A DNA stretch of 64,000 bases from Shouchella oshimensis (GCF_002019765.1 NZ_KV917380.1:1569858-1633857), one strand, 5' to 3'; shown: positions 1 through 9,447, counted from the stretch's first letter. Numbers and translations: made by a program. Notes: a model not told the origin generated them from the letters alone.

Positions 1-2289
1 GAACGTGCGGCATTTATTCATGCCTTTATTCGTACAAAACAAACGCTATTAAAGCAACAGCTTGAAGGTGTGCACGAAGATGAAAAAGAAATAAAAGAAA
101 CCTTTTGGGATAACGTAACAATGAATTTTTCCAATACGGAGGATGCAGAAGAAACCATTTCGAGTATCCGCCAGCAAGCAGAGCTTTTACATGAGCGAGA
201 GCGTAGTAGCGATGTCATGAAAAAGCAAATGAAAACGCTACGTAGACTCGCTAATGCTCCTTATTTTGGACGAATTGATTTAAAAGAGGAGGGACAGAAG
301 CAAGAGGAGCCTATCTATATAGGGTTAGCTTCATTAATGGATGAAGCGGAAGAAGAGTTTCTGATCTATGACTGGCGAGCCCCCATCTCAAGCGTGTATT
401 ATGACGCAGAAATTGGGCCGATTTCCTACAATGCGCCTGCAGGTGAAATAGAGGCTGAATTAGTTGGGAAGCGTCAATATGTGTTTCGCAGGGGGCAGTT
501 AAAGGCAATGTTTGATACCTCTCTAGCGATTGGAGATGAACGACTCAAAGAAGCGCTAAGTGATCAGGCATCCACTTCCATGAAAACCATTGTATCTACG
601 ATTCAAAAAGAACAAAATAAAGCGATTCGAAATGAAAGAAATCGCTTTTTAATTGTGCAAGGAGTAGCGGGTAGTGGGAAAACGTCTGTTGCTATGCAGC
701 GAGCAGCTTATTTATTGTTTCGACACCGAGAGCAACTGGATGCGCAACAATTGATATTGTTTTCTCCAAATGAGTTGTTTTCAAACTATGTTTCAACTGT
801 GCTTCCTGAACTAGGTGAAGAGAATATGACTCAGCAAACGTTAAAAGGCTATTTATACAAACGGTTAGGGAAAAAATTTGATGTGGAGAACCACTTTGAA
901 CAGTTGGAGTATATGCTTTCAAATGAACAAACGGAACGCTATCGTACACGGAAGCGTAGTATTGAGTTGAAATCGAGCCCTTTGTTTAAACATTGTCTAG
1001 ACGATTATTTAGCTGAACTTGAAATCGACGGTGTTTTGTTTAAAGACCTACGCTTTAAAGGCAGTACGATTGTGAAAAAAACAGATATTCAAACGTATTT
1101 TTACTGCTTAGACCATTCTATTACACTTCAAAACCGCTTAAAGCTTACGGCTGAATGGTTGTTAAAGGAGCTTGCTAAGCAAGAAGGAAAAGAACGATCA
1201 AGTGATTGGGTGGAACAAGAACGAGAGCTTGCCGATAATGAGACTTTAATGCAGACGTACCATCAAGTAGACGGAAAGCAATTAAATAGTGATACGTTTG
1301 ATCTTGAGGAGCAACAAGAGAAGCTGCTAGCAAAGCGGATTACTAAAGCAGCCTTTAAGCCATTACAGCGATTAGTGCGGTCGTTTTCGTTTTTAGATAT
1401 TGATGGAATGTATCAACAATTTCTTCTATCAAGCCGCCATGGGAAGGTTGAGGGATTTTCGCAAGTAGCTTTGTTCACCGTTCACGAGTTAAGCAAGGGA
1501 CGAATGCCATATGAGGACGCCACCCCTTATTTATACTTGTTAGACCAATTAAAAGGCTTGCAAGTAGATCGATCAATTAAACATGTATTTATTGATGAAG
1601 CGCAAGATTATTCGTCATTTCAATTAATGTATTTGCAAATGTTATATCCTCGTGCCCGTTTTACAATTGTTGGTGACTATTCCCAATCCTTAAATCATCA
1701 GACCGGTACCGCCGCAGAATTATTAGCTGGAGTAGGTCTGCCTAAAGAATCAACGTACATCGAATTTAAAAAAAGTTATCGATCAACAAAGCCAATTATG
1801 TCGTTTAGCCGTGAGCTTTTGCCTGAACCGAAGAAAGTGGAGCCGTTCGACCGAGACGGAAAACAGCCGACCATCATCGAGGCAGCCAATCAAGTTACGG
1901 TGATTAAACCAATGGTAGAGTTTATTGAGGCGTATCAAGACGAAGGGTATCAAACGATTGCTATCTTAACAAAAACAGCTGAAGAAGCGAAAAAAGCCCA
2001 TGCAACGTTAAGTGAATGGCTAACGATTCAGCTTGTGACAGAGGATCATCACGAATATGATACGGGAATTGTTGTGTTACCAATTTATTTAGCAAAAGGA
2101 ATAGAATTTGATTCAGTCCTTGTTTTTAATGCGTCGGACCAGCGATTTCATACGGAGCAAGAACGATTTCATTTATACACAGCATGTACACGAGCGATGC
2201 ATGAGCTTGCACTGTTCACTGTTGGAGCGCCTTCCCGTTTCTTGCAGAAAATTCACGAGTCTGCCTACACCAAACAAACGCTATCCTAA
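1..2289 (+). CDS. helD: HelD-like superfamily 1 helicase (RNA polymerase recycling factor), 5' end cut by window
   Basis: The frame is open from base 1, so the start lies outside the window; about 762 codons are visible, close to the usual length of roughly 770 residues for this family. A P-loop (GVAGSGKTS) is at about bases 663-690, a Walker B/DEAQ-type box (IDEAQDY) near 1590, an SYRST motif near 1775, and a C-terminal UvrD-like segment ending with TACTRAMHEL. This layout, with a long insertion between P-loop and DEAQ, fits HelD, which in Bacillus binds RNA polymerase and strips stalled complexes from DNA using ATP. A general UvrD/Rep DNA helicase is the alternative but fits the N-terminal half less well. 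The stop overlaps the convergent dat gene by 4 bases. Confidence 0.85.
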   Translation, partial: ERAAFIHAFIRTKQTLLKQQLEGVHEDEKEIKETFWDNVTMNFSNTEDAEETISSIRQQAELLHERERSSDVMKKQMKTLRRLANAPYFGRIDLKEEGQKQEEPIYIGLASLMDEAEEEFLIYDWRAPISSVYYDAEIGPISYNAPAGEIEAELVGKRQYVFRRGQLKAMFDTSLAIGDERLKEALSDQASTSMKTIVSTIQKEQNKAIRNERNRFLIVQGVAGSGKTSVAMQRAAYLLFRHREQLDAQQLILFSPNELFSNYVSTVLPELGEENMTQQTLKGYLYKRLGKKFDVENHFEQLEYMLSNEQTERYRTRKRSIELKSSPLFKHCLDDYLAELEIDGVLFKDLRFKGSTIVKKTDIQTYFYCLDHSITLQNRLKLTAEWLLKELAKQEGKERSSDWVEQERELADNETLMQTYHQVDGKQLNSDTFDLEEQQEKLLAKRITKAAFKPLQRLVRSFSFLDIDGMYQQFLLSSRHGKVEGFSQVALFTVHELSKGRMPYEDATPYLYLLDQLKGLQVDRSIKHVFIDEAQDYSSFQLMYLQMLYPRARFTIVGDYSQSLNHQTGTAAELLAGVGLPKESTYIEFKKSYRSTKPIMSFSRELLPEPKKVEPFDRDGKQPTIIEAANQVTVIKPMVEFIEAYQDEGYQTIAILTKTAEEAKKAHATLSEWLTIQLVTEDHHEYDTGIVVLPIYLAKGIEFDSVLVFNASDQRFHTEQERFHLYTACTRAMHELALFTVGAPSRFLQKIHESAYTKQTLS

Positions 2290-3140
2290 ACGGATGCGTT
2301 TGTTTTCTTTTGTACACGTTCTTTGAATGCTTGCTGAAGTTTTTTTGTTACCGTTCCCACAGACATCGTTGCTTCAATATCGCCTTTAAACGTATGGACA
2401 GGCACGATTTCAAGTGAAGTGCTTGAAATAAACGCTTCATCTGCGTGAAGGAGGACTTCTTTAGGGAATGGTTCTTCAATAACCCCAATGCCGAGTTCTT
2501 TTGCAATCGTTAAAATCTCTTGTCGTGTAATGCCATTTAAAATAAGATTGTTAGCTGGATGGGTATATATAGTCTCATTATTAATTAAAAATAAATTGGA
2601 TGATGATCCCTCTGTTACACCCGATTCACGATAAAGAATAGCTTCCTCACAATCATGATCAAATGCTTTTCGTTTAGCCATAACATTTCCAAGTAAATTC
2701 AAAGACTTAATATCACATCGAAGCCAGCGTACATCCTCTGTTACATAAGCAGCAACACCTTCTTCTTGCTTAGTTTCCACACTTTTTCCTTTTACCTCAA
2801 AGCCAAGTATGACCGGCTTTTCTTCTTTCGTATACAAATGATTGCGGTCACTAGCGCCTCGGGTAATTTGCACATAAATCGAGCCGTTTTCCGTTTTTAC
2901 TGTTTCTTTATAATCGTGTAGCAGCGTTTTGAACTCTTCAAACGAATGAGGAATCTCTAATTCGATTTTTTTTGCACTTTCGTATAGTCGAGTTAGATGT
3001 TCATCAAGAGTGAAGTAGTGGCCATTATAAACGCGAATGACTTCATAGACGCCATCCCCAAAATGATAGCCGCGATCTTTATAAGAAATTGCCACGTCAT
3101 TTTCATCAAGAATTGAATCGTTATAGAGAACGTATGTCAT
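2286..3140 (-). CDS. dat: D-amino-acid (D-alanine) aminotransferase
   Basis: This 284-residue class IV PLP aminotransferase interconverts D-alanine and 2-oxoglutarate with pyruvate and D-glutamate, feeding peptidoglycan precursors. The PLP lysine is at residue 145 (RCDIK), as in the well-studied Bacillus D-amino-acid transaminase. The N-terminal YHFGDGVYEVIR motif and the GVTEGSSSN cofactor-phosphate loop are both present. The start is the ATG at 3140, which has a GGGGGC ribosome site 6-7 bases upstream and matches family N-termini; the open frame continues 36 codons upstream but without family similarity. It is transcribed convergently with helD and divergently from splB. Branched-chain aminotransferase is less likely given the close D-AAT match. 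Confidence 0.93.
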   Translation of the reverse strand: MTYVLYNDSILDENDVAISYKDRGYHFGDGVYEVIRVYNGHYFTLDEHLTRLYESAKKIELEIPHSFEEFKTLLHDYKETVKTENGSIYVQITRGASDRNHLYTKEEKPVILGFEVKGKSVETKQEEGVAAYVTEDVRWLRCDIKSLNLLGNVMAKRKAFDHDCEEAILYRESGVTEGSSSNLFLINNETIYTHPANNLILNGITRQEILTIAKELGIGVIEEPFPKEVLLHADEAFISSTSLEIVPVHTFKGDIEATMSVGTVTKKLQQAFKERVQKKTNASV

Positions 3141-3223
3141 TAAGATGCCCCCGCTTTTTATCGTATTTTCCTTATTATTTTCCGTAATCCTTAACAATTT
3201 GTCAATAACGTTCAAAAAGCTTT

Positions 3224-3252
3224 GTATGAAATCTTTATTTTTAAGCACGATA
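3224..3252 (+). promoter_or_regulatory. Possible sigma-G promoter of splB
   Basis: GTATG at 3224-3228 fits the sigma-G -35 consensus (gHATR). CACGATA at 3246-3252 differs by one base from the -10 consensus (CATNHTA), and the spacer is 17 bases. The position is about 30 bases before the splB start, and forespore expression of spl genes is known in B. subtilis. The match is by eye only. Confidence 0.4.
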
Positions 3253-3282
3253 GTAGTATCAAAGAAGGAAAGGAAGTTGAGC

Positions 3283-4308
3283 GTGAGACCCTTTTATCCT
3301 CAGCTAGTATATATTGAGCCACGTGCTCTTGACTATCCGTTAGGAAAACAGCTATATGAAAAGTTTAAAAATGAGGGAGTTGAAATTAGAGAAACCACCT
3401 CTCACAATCAAGTGCGGAACATTCCAGGTAAAAATGATAATCAAAAATACCGAAACGCGAAATCAACACTCGTTATTGGTGTTCGTAAAACGTTAAAATT
3501 TGATACATCGAAGCCATCAGCGGAATATGCGATTCCTTTAGCAACTGGCTGTATGGGACACTGTCATTACTGTTATTTACAGACAACTCTTGGGGATAAG
3601 CCATACATTCGCACATATGTAAACCTTGAAGATATATATGAATCCGCCGATCGATATATTAAAGAACGAGCGCCTGAAGCAACTCGGTTTGAAGCGGCTT
3701 GTACATCGGATATTGTTGGGATCGATCATTTAACCCATTCTCTAAAGAAGACGATTGAATTTATGGGTGAGCGCGATCACGCTCGTTTACGGTTTGTTAC
3801 AAAATATCATCATGTCGACCATTTACTTGACGCCAAGCATAATGGAAATACTCGATTTCGTTTTAGCGTTAATGCGGCACATGTCATTAAATACTTCGAG
3901 CCAGGAACGTCTTCTTTCCTAGAACGTATTGAAGCAGCTGGAAAAGTAGCGAAAGCTGATTACCCATTAGGGTTTATCGTTGCGCCAATTATTTGGCATG
4001 AAGGATGGGAAGAAGGTTATCTTGAATTGTTTGAGCGACTAGAAGCGATTTTACCTGCTTATGCAAAAAAAGATTTAACGTTCGAAATGATCCAGCATCG
4101 ATTTACAAAAACCGCCAAGCGTATTATTCAGAAACGCTACCCAAAATCAAAGCTTGAAATGGAAGAGGAAGAGCGTAAATACAAGTGGGGACGCTACGGT
4201 AGAGGGAAGTATGTTTACCAAGATGAGCAAGCTGGAGAGCTGCGAAATACGCTAACCGACTACATTGATCGTTTTTTCCCACAAGCAAAAATTGAATACT
4301 TCACGTAA
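3283..4308 (+). CDS. splB: Spore photoproduct lyase (radical SAM)
   Basis: This 341-residue enzyme reverses the UV-induced spore photoproduct (5-thyminyl-5,6-dihydrothymine) in germinating spores, using a 4Fe-4S cluster and S-adenosylmethionine. The cluster motif CMGHCHYC is present, as are the family signatures FVPQ-like QLVYIEPRALDYPLG, RETTSHNQVRNIPGK and the C-terminal FFPQAKIEYF. The start is taken as GTG at 3283, about 7 bases after a GGAAAGGAAG ribosome site; TTG at 3277 is an in-frame alternative. The longer upstream reading has a low-quality extension running into the dat promoter region. No splA is found upstream, so this looks like a single-gene unit. Confidence 0.95.
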   Translation: MRPFYPQLVYIEPRALDYPLGKQLYEKFKNEGVEIRETTSHNQVRNIPGKNDNQKYRNAKSTLVIGVRKTLKFDTSKPSAEYAIPLATGCMGHCHYCYLQTTLGDKPYIRTYVNLEDIYESADRYIKERAPEATRFEAACTSDIVGIDHLTHSLKKTIEFMGERDHARLRFVTKYHHVDHLLDAKHNGNTRFRFSVNAAHVIKYFEPGTSSFLERIEAAGKVAKADYPLGFIVAPIIWHEGWEEGYLELFERLEAILPAYAKKDLTFEMIQHRFTKTAKRIIQKRYPKSKLEMEEEERKYKWGRYGRGKYVYQDEQAGELRNTLTDYIDRFFPQAKIEYFT

Positions 4309-4386
4309 TCTCCTTGGTTCTTCCTCCCATTTTATAGTAAGATAAGATTGAATGGATTTATGTCCGCTTTGGATTGGGGGGATTCT

Positions 4387-4812
4387 ATGCCAACACCGAG
4401 CATGGAAGATTATTTAGAACGTATTTATATGTTGATTGAAGAAAAAGGCTATGCCCGTGTATCTGATATTGCAGAAGCACTTGAAGTCCACCCTTCTTCG
4501 GTAACGAAAATGGTACAAAAGCTAGACAAAAGCGACTATCTTGTTTATGAACGATATAGAGGTTTGATACTAACAGCAAAAGGTAATAAAATCGGAAAGC
4601 GGTTAGTATACCGACATGAATTGCTAGAAGATTTTATGAAAATAATTGGTGTGAATGAAGATCATATTTATCAAGATGTTGAAGGAATTGAACATCATAT
4701 TAGCTGGGATGCCATTGATCGAATCGGTGATTTAGTTCAATACTTTCAAGAAAAGGAAAGTAGACTGGAGACATTAAGGGATATTCAGAAGCGAAACGAT
4801 CAAGCTGATTAA
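4387..4812 (+). CDS. mntR: Manganese-responsive repressor MntR (DtxR family)
   Basis: A 141-residue winged-helix regulator that, with Mn2+ bound, represses manganese uptake genes. The metal ligands of B. subtilis MntR are all in place at the same numbers: D8, E11, H77, E99, E102 and H103. The DNA-recognition segment ([21 protein letters not shown]) is nearly identical to that of B. subtilis. The ATG at 4387 has a GGGGGG ribosome site 5 bases upstream and gives the family N-terminus MPTPSMEDY; an upstream ATG at 4348 would add 13 unsupported residues. It lacks the SirR/IdeR C-terminal SH3 domain, as expected for MntR. Confidence 0.97.
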   Translation: MPTPSMEDYLERIYMLIEEKGYARVSDIAEALEVHPSSVTKMVQKLDKSDYLVYERYRGLILTAKGNKIGKRLVYRHELLEDFMKIIGVNEDHIYQDVEGIEHHISWDAIDRIGDLVQYFQEKESRLETLRDIQKRNDQAD

Positions 4813-4828
4813 TACGGTTTTTTAAATA

Positions 4829-4870
4829 GGTGCAAGGGGTAACAAGACCCATGCATCTTTTTTGTTTTTT
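4829..4870 (+). terminator. Likely intrinsic terminator of mntR
   Basis: GGTGCA and GGGT at 4829-4840 pair with ACCC and TGCATC at 4847-4857, leaving a small internal loop, followed by a T-rich run. It lies 17 bases after the mntR stop. Confidence 0.5.
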
Positions 4871-4932
4871 CGTTGATAAGAAATGAGTCAACCCCTTTTG
4901 TTCATACAGTTAAAGTAAGAGGGGGGATCGTA

Positions 4933-5829
4933 TTGAAGGTCGATGCTGTCTTTGCTGGTGGTGGGGTAAAAGCTTTTTCCTTCGTTGGCGCCATTGAGGA
5001 AGCGGAAAGAAGAGGACTCTTGTTTGAGCGTATAGCTGGTACAAGTGCTGGTTCAATTGTTGCGGCATTTTTAATGGCAGGTTTTTCTAGTAAAGATATT
5101 TTTACAATGTTAAATTCATTAGATGTAGCAACATTCCGAGATGAGCGATTTCGGTTAATACCATTCAAACTTACAAAATGGGTAAACCTTTATTTCCGGA
5201 TGGGTCTCTATAAAGGGGATAAATTAGAAGAGTGGATTAGAGAACGCTTAGAACAAAAAGGAGTCAGAACGTTTAATGACCTTGCCCCAAGTTCATTACG
5301 AATCGTTGTGTCAGATGTGACGAGAGGTCAAATGGTTGTCATTCCAGATGATTTACCAAAGTACGGTTTAGACCCTAACCGGTTTAGTGTGGCAACAGCC
5401 GTACGAATGAGTTGTAGTATTCCTTATTTTTTTGAACCAGTTAAATTAAAAAATCAAGCCGTAGGGAACAAGCCGTCCTATATTGTAGATGGTGGTTTAT
5501 TAAGTAATTTTCCGATATGGATCTTTAAAGATGGTGTTCGAGGTGGTTATAGAAGACCAGTTATTGGCTTTCAATTAGCTCCTAAAGAAGGGGAACGACC
5601 TGTTAATCAAGTGCACAATGCTTTTGATTTGTATAAAGCGATTTTTGAAACAATGACCCATGCGCATGATGCACGTCACATAAGTCAGGATCATGCACGT
5701 AATATTGTATTTATACCGGTAGAACACATTAAAGCAACAGATTTTGATTTAACTGATGACGAAAAACAGAAGATGATTTTATTAGGGAAGGAGAAAACGG
5801 CACAATTTTTAACTAGCTGGAGCGGATAA
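4933..5829 (+). CDS. yqhO: Patatin-like phospholipase (YqhO family)
   Basis: A 298-residue patatin-type hydrolase, probably acting on lipid acyl esters; the substrate is unknown. The oxyanion-hole motif GGGVKA (with Ala where Gly is common) is near residue 10, the nucleophile elbow GTSAGS is near residue 40, and the catalytic Asp lies in DGGLLSNFPI. These three elements define the Ser-Asp dyad of the family. The start is TTG at 4933, preceded by AGAGGGGGG at a 6-base gap, and the protein then begins as in YqhO; upstream in-frame codons lack similarity. The position after mntR matches B. subtilis. No signal peptide is visible. Confidence 0.9.
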   Translation: MKVDAVFAGGGVKAFSFVGAIEEAERRGLLFERIAGTSAGSIVAAFLMAGFSSKDIFTMLNSLDVATFRDERFRLIPFKLTKWVNLYFRMGLYKGDKLEEWIRERLEQKGVRTFNDLAPSSLRIVVSDVTRGQMVVIPDDLPKYGLDPNRFSVATAVRMSCSIPYFFEPVKLKNQAVGNKPSYIVDGGLLSNFPIWIFKDGVRGGYRRPVIGFQLAPKEGERPVNQVHNAFDLYKAIFETMTHAHDARHISQDHARNIVFIPVEHIKATDFDLTDDEKQKMILLGKEKTAQFLTSWSG

Positions 5830-5830
5830 A

Positions 5831-5868
5831 AAAAGAAAAAAGCATCCTTATGCTTTTTTCTTTTTTTT
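5831..5868. terminator. Bidirectional terminator between yqhO and yqhP
   Basis: An 11-base perfect inverted repeat, GAAAAAAGCAT at 5835-5845 and ATGCTTTTTTC at 5850-5860, has a 4-base loop and a T tract on the plus strand and an A-rich flank serving the minus strand. The right arm encodes the last lysines of YqhP, so the minus-strand stop lies inside the hairpin. Confidence 0.8.
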
Positions 5869-6231
5869 CGTATTCTTTCCTTCGATAACTGTTAAATGAG
5901 GAGAAGATCGACGCTTTGGAACCTTTTTTAATTGCTTCTGATTTAATTCTCTTTGTTTAACAGAAGGAGAGTATGGTTTTTTTGTTTGAGGTTTTACGGT
6001 GCTTGTTCGCTGTGCTTTTCGTATTTGTGATCGGTTCGGTCCTTTTGATGTACGACCTTTAAAAGGAACGCCATAGCGTTTAGATAAGTAGAATCGGTAA
6101 CCTAGATAAATGATACCAGCAAAAAGAGCCATACCCCCAATGGCGCTTAAAAAGTAAGGAATGTTTGAAAGAATTTGAATAAAAGCCAGTAAACAAATAA
6201 TCGGCACTAAAATCATAAAGAGTTTCTTCAT
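5848..6231 (-). CDS. yqhP: YqhP-like small membrane protein with basic tail
   Basis: A 127-residue protein of unknown function. Two hydrophobic segments (about residues 4-22 and 25-45) are followed by a strongly basic, Lys/Arg/Ser/Pro-rich cytoplasmic tail ending in a run of lysines. Its position between yqhO and yqhR and its architecture match B. subtilis YqhP. ATG 6231 is chosen because AGGAAGGGG lies 6-7 bases upstream; an ATG-like start 13 codons earlier has none. The basic tail could bind nucleic acid or acidic lipid, but nothing in the sequence proves it. Confidence 0.75.
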   Translation of the reverse strand: MKKLFMILVPIICLLAFIQILSNIPYFLSAIGGMALFAGIIYLGYRFYLSKRYGVPFKGRTSKGPNRSQIRKAQRTSTVKPQTKKPYSPSVKQRELNQKQLKKVPKRRSSPHLTVIEGKNTKKKKKA

Positions 6232-6427
6232 AACAATCCCCTTCCTAAATGGACATGAACAATCGACCACGTTCTTCTATATCTAGTATAAAGTGAATGA
6301 CACAACGCAATCAAGTGCATGATGAATTTCTATTTCGACAGTTTTTTTAAAATTAGAAGAGATCCTGTTAAAAAAAGTCATGTTTTTGGTTTTTTTAGGA
6401 CATCCTACTAGTGGAGGTGTGGATTGT

Positions 6428-6937
6428 ATGAATAAAATAGATCACGAAATCATTGATACGAAACAAATGGGCTTTCCAATGAAGGTTATCCTTATTGGTT
6501 TTTTTGGCGGTTTAATATGGTCGTTCATAGGCTATAGTAGCTACTATTTTCATTTAACAGAAGTAGGACCGTCTTTTGTCTTGTTACCGTGGGCTTTAGG
6601 AGACTGGAAATTAGGACACACTGGTCAACTCGTTGGCATTGCTGTTATTGCCATTCTCTCGATTGGCATTGCCTTTTTCTACAAGTGGACGTTACAAAAA
6701 GTGAACAGTATGTGGCCTGGTGTAGGATTTGGTATGTTGCTTTGGGTCATTGTATTTTATATACTTAACCCGTTTATTGTTGATCTTAAACCTGTTCAAA
6801 GCTATTCGTTGAATACGATCGTGACAACGCTCTGCCTCTTTATTTTGTATGGATTATTCATTGGCTATTCGATTTCTTATGAGTACGCTGAACAAAATGA
6901 ACCGATGTCAAAGGAAGATTCATTTAAAGCTGAATGA
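6428..6937 (+). CDS. yqhR: YqhR family multi-pass membrane protein
   Basis: A 169-residue integral membrane protein with about four hydrophobic segments (roughly residues 20-42, 70-90, 100-120 and 135-155) and short polar ends. The order with papA downstream and yqhP upstream matches the B. subtilis yqhP-yqhQ-yqhR region, although the yqhQ gene expected between them is missing. The ATG at 6428 follows GTGGAGGTG by 6-7 bases; the open frame extends 16 codons upstream without a ribosome site. Function is unknown in the family. Confidence 0.8.
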   Translation: MNKIDHEIIDTKQMGFPMKVILIGFFGGLIWSFIGYSSYYFHLTEVGPSFVLLPWALGDWKLGHTGQLVGIAVIAILSIGIAFFYKWTLQKVNSMWPGVGFGMLLWVIVFYILNPFIVDLKPVQSYSLNTIVTTLCLFILYGLFIGYSISYEYAEQNEPMSKEDSFKAE

Positions 6938-6985
6938 AGTTGTGCTACAATTCTCTTATTAACCATTTAGAAATGAGGGAATCGC

Positions 6986-8050
6986 ATGACTATTATTCAG
7001 TCCTTGCAAAAAAAATTACGGAACCATGACCTGGATGGGTTTTTAATCATGAGTCCGATTAATCGTCGTTATGTTACTGGATTTACAGGTACAGCAGGTG
7101 CGGTGCTATTCACTGAATCAGATGCACAATTCATCACTGATTTTCGATATGTGGAACAAGCGGAAGAACAAGTGCACGGCTTTCAAATTGTAAAACAAGC
7201 TGGCTCGCTCATGAACGAAATTGCCGATCAAGTTCGTTCTTTAGGCATCAAAAAATTAGGATTTGAAAAAACAAAACTTACATATGCAGAATACGAACAA
7301 TTGGAGCAAACGTTAACAGGAACAACTCTTGTTGCAATAAATCAAATGGTAGAGCCCCTCCGCCTTATTAAAACTCCTGAAGAGATTCAAACGATGAAAA
7401 AAGCAGCTGATATTGCTGAAAAAGCGTACGCGCATATTCAAACATTTATTAAACCAGGTGTTAAAGAAATAGACGTTTCGAACGAACTCGAGTTTTTTAT
7501 GCGCAAACAAGGTGCTGTCTCGTCATCTTTTGATATTATTGTCGCTTCAGGTGTACGATCTGCTTTACCACATGGTGTTGCCTCTGAAAAAACGATTGAG
7601 AGTGGTGAACTGGTTACGTTGGATTTTGGCGCTTATTATGAAGGATACTGTTCTGATATTACACGTACCCTCGCCGTTGGTACGATATCCGATGAGTTGA
7701 AAACCATTTACGAAACGGTTCGTGTGGCACAGCAACTTGGGATTGATGGCATCAAACCAGGAATGACTGGCAAAGAAGCTGATGCACTCACTCGTGATTA
7801 TATTAAGGAAAAAGGCTATGGAGACTATTTCGGGCATTCTACAGGACATGGTTTAGGAATGGAAGTGCATGAAGCGCCTGGTTTATCAATGTCATCAGAT
7901 GTGACGTTAAAGCCAGGTATGGTCGTTACGGTAGAACCAGGAATTTATATTCCTGGCGTTGGTGGTACACGAATTGAAGATGATATTTTAATTACAGAAA
8001 CAGGAAATGAACGGTTGAATTATTCCTCAAAAGAACTGATTATCCTATAA
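6986..8050 (+). CDS. papA: Xaa-Pro aminopeptidase family (M24) peptidase PapA
   Basis: A 354-residue cytosolic metallopeptidase that removes an N-terminal residue preceding proline. It has the creatinase N-domain (about 1-130) and the M24 pita-bread domain. The dinuclear metal ligands are visible in order: Asp in LDFGAYYEG, Asp in CSDITRT, His in STGHGLGMEVHE, Glu in TVEPGIY and Glu in GTRIEDD. It lies directly upstream of efp, as in B. subtilis (yqhT-efp), where peptidases able to cut X-Pro bonds neighbour the factor that relieves polyproline stalling. ATG 6986 has a GAGGGAATC ribosome site. Confidence 0.92.
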   Translation: MTIIQSLQKKLRNHDLDGFLIMSPINRRYVTGFTGTAGAVLFTESDAQFITDFRYVEQAEEQVHGFQIVKQAGSLMNEIADQVRSLGIKKLGFEKTKLTYAEYEQLEQTLTGTTLVAINQMVEPLRLIKTPEEIQTMKKAADIAEKAYAHIQTFIKPGVKEIDVSNELEFFMRKQGAVSSSFDIIVASGVRSALPHGVASEKTIESGELVTLDFGAYYEGYCSDITRTLAVGTISDELKTIYETVRVAQQLGIDGIKPGMTGKEADALTRDYIKEKGYGDYFGHSTGHGLGMEVHEAPGLSMSSDVTLKPGMVVTVEPGIYIPGVGGTRIEDDILITETGNERLNYSSKELIIL

Positions 8051-8070
8051 AAAAGGAATCTGAAAAGGCG

Positions 8071-8099
8071 AAGACACACTCGTGAAGCTGTGGTATAGT
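8071..8099 (+). promoter_or_regulatory. Sigma-A promoter of efp with extended -10
   Basis: AAGACA at 8071-8076 and TATAGT at 8094-8099 are separated by 17 bases, and TGG immediately before the -10 makes it an extended -10. The efp start codon is about 40 bases downstream. Confidence 0.55.
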
Positions 8100-8137
8100 A
8101 ACTAGTGGAAATAGAGTGTATAAATGGAGGACATAGA

Positions 8138-8695
8138 ATGATATCAGTTAATGATTTTAAAACGGGTTTAACGATTGAAGTAGATAATGGCATCTGGCAA
8201 GTAATGGAGTTTCAACACGTAAAACCAGGTAAAGGAGCTGCGTTTGTACGTTCGAAATTACGTAACTTACGTACTGGTGCTGTTCAAGAACGAACGTTTC
8301 GCGCAGGAGAAAAAGTAGCGAAAGCGCACATTGAAAATCGTCGTATGCAGTACTTATATGAAAGTGGCGACATGCATACGTTTATGGATAATGAAACGTA
8401 TGAGCAATTAGAGCTTCCGACGAAACAAATTGAGCATGAACTGAAGTTCTTAAAAGAAAATATGGAAGTACATGTGATTACATTTGCAAGTGAAACTCTA
8501 GGCGTGGAAGTTCCTAACACAGTAACGTTAGAGGTAACTGAAACAGAACCTGGAATTAAAGGTGATACAGCTTCAGGTGGAACAAAGCCTGCTACAGTGG
8601 AAACGGGTCTAACCGTTCAAGTACCATTCTTTGTTAACCAAGGAGATAAACTGATTATCGACACGAGAAACTCTTCTTACGTATCTAGAGCGTAG
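8138..8695 (+). CDS. efp: Translation elongation factor P
   Basis: A 185-residue, three-domain factor that binds between the P and E sites of the ribosome and speeds peptide-bond formation at polyproline stretches. Lys32 sits at the tip loop KPGKGAAF, the residue that in B. subtilis carries 5-aminopentanol. The C-terminal [17 protein letters not shown] is typical. ATG 8138 follows GGAGG by 7-8 bases and gives the canonical start [10 protein letters not shown]; the 11 codons upstream are promoter DNA. It is followed by a strong terminator and therefore can be a single-gene transcript. Confidence 0.97.
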   Translation: MISVNDFKTGLTIEVDNGIWQVMEFQHVKPGKGAAFVRSKLRNLRTGAVQERTFRAGEKVAKAHIENRRMQYLYESGDMHTFMDNETYEQLELPTKQIEHELKFLKENMEVHVITFASETLGVEVPNTVTLEVTETEPGIKGDTASGGTKPATVETGLTVQVPFFVNQGDKLIIDTRNSSYVSRA

Positions 8696-8713
8696 TAGGG
8701 TTTAAGAAGAAAA

Positions 8714-8746
8714 GCCGTCGCAATCGTCATGATTGCGGCGGCTTTT
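8714..8746 (+). terminator. Terminator of efp
   Basis: GCCGTCGCAATC (8714-8725) pairs with GATTGCGGCGGC (8731-8742) with one G-T wobble and a 5-base loop, followed by TTTTACTTTT. The T run enters the end of the convergent aroK gene. Confidence 0.85.
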
Positions 8747-9287
8747 ACTTTTCTAACTCATATGCAGTAATTAATGACTCTTTTAAATAGCTTGCAATTT
8801 CATCAGCCGTTAATGAATCTGTTGTCATTTGTGAATGGTTTAACGCATAGGCTTGTTGTCTTGATGTGTAAAGCTCTTCTAATTCTTCTACTGACTTTCC
8901 TTTTAATATGGGGCGATTACCAGTAAGCATGTGAATGCGCTCTTTCCAAGAATCAAATCGAATATCTAAAAAGATAACTAGGCAATGTTGTAAACAGTAG
9001 TCGCGAATGGCTTTTTGTGTAAAGGCACCGCCGCCTAGGGAAATGACTTTCATTCTTGATGCGCTAGCTTGAAGTACGTGTTCTTTTTCAATTTCTCGAA
9101 AAAAGGGCTCTCCGTGCTTCCGAAACAAATTGGGGATAGACATACCTTGTGCATGTTCAATTTCTGCATCAATATCAATGAAATCACGATAAAGCTTTTG
9201 GGCAAGTAAGCGTCCAACTGTTGTTTTTCCTACACCCATAAATCCAACGAGGACGATATTTCTTTCAATCAAAGGCAAATTTTTCAC
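8745..9287 (-). CDS. aroK: Shikimate kinase
   Basis: A 180-residue NMP-kinase-fold enzyme that phosphorylates shikimate with ATP in aromatic amino acid synthesis. The P-loop GFMGVGKTT, the DIDAEIE shikimate/Mg site, the SLGGGAF substrate loop and an RP-type lid region (GNRPIL) are all visible. The start codon is GTG at 9287; the ribosome site is weak (AGTGAGTG). The gene sits alone on the minus strand between efp and spoIIIAA, a place it does not occupy in B. subtilis, where aroK lies by comG. No other aro genes adjoin it. Confidence 0.92.
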   Translation of the reverse strand: MKNLPLIERNIVLVGFMGVGKTTVGRLLAQKLYRDFIDIDAEIEHAQGMSIPNLFRKHGEPFFREIEKEHVLQASASRMKVISLGGGAFTQKAIRDYCLQHCLVIFLDIRFDSWKERIHMLTGNRPILKGKSVEELEELYTSRQQAYALNHSQMTTDSLTADEIASYLKESLITAYELEK

Positions 9288-9447
9288 TAATCAACACTCA
9301 CTTTTATACATTATGTCTCAGTATAGCAAGAAATAAAGAGTAGTGCTGAACAAATTATTTGAAAACAATGTTGCAATCTCTGTTTGAATGGCGTACACTA
9401 GTATTATCTTAATTCCGATTAAATTAATAAGAATAAGGGGTGTTTAA

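Noticed and set aside
4882-4910. Sigma-E promoter of yqhO from CATACAGT
   Set aside because: The -10 resembles sigma-E, but no fitting -35 exists and the start would fall on the ribosome site.
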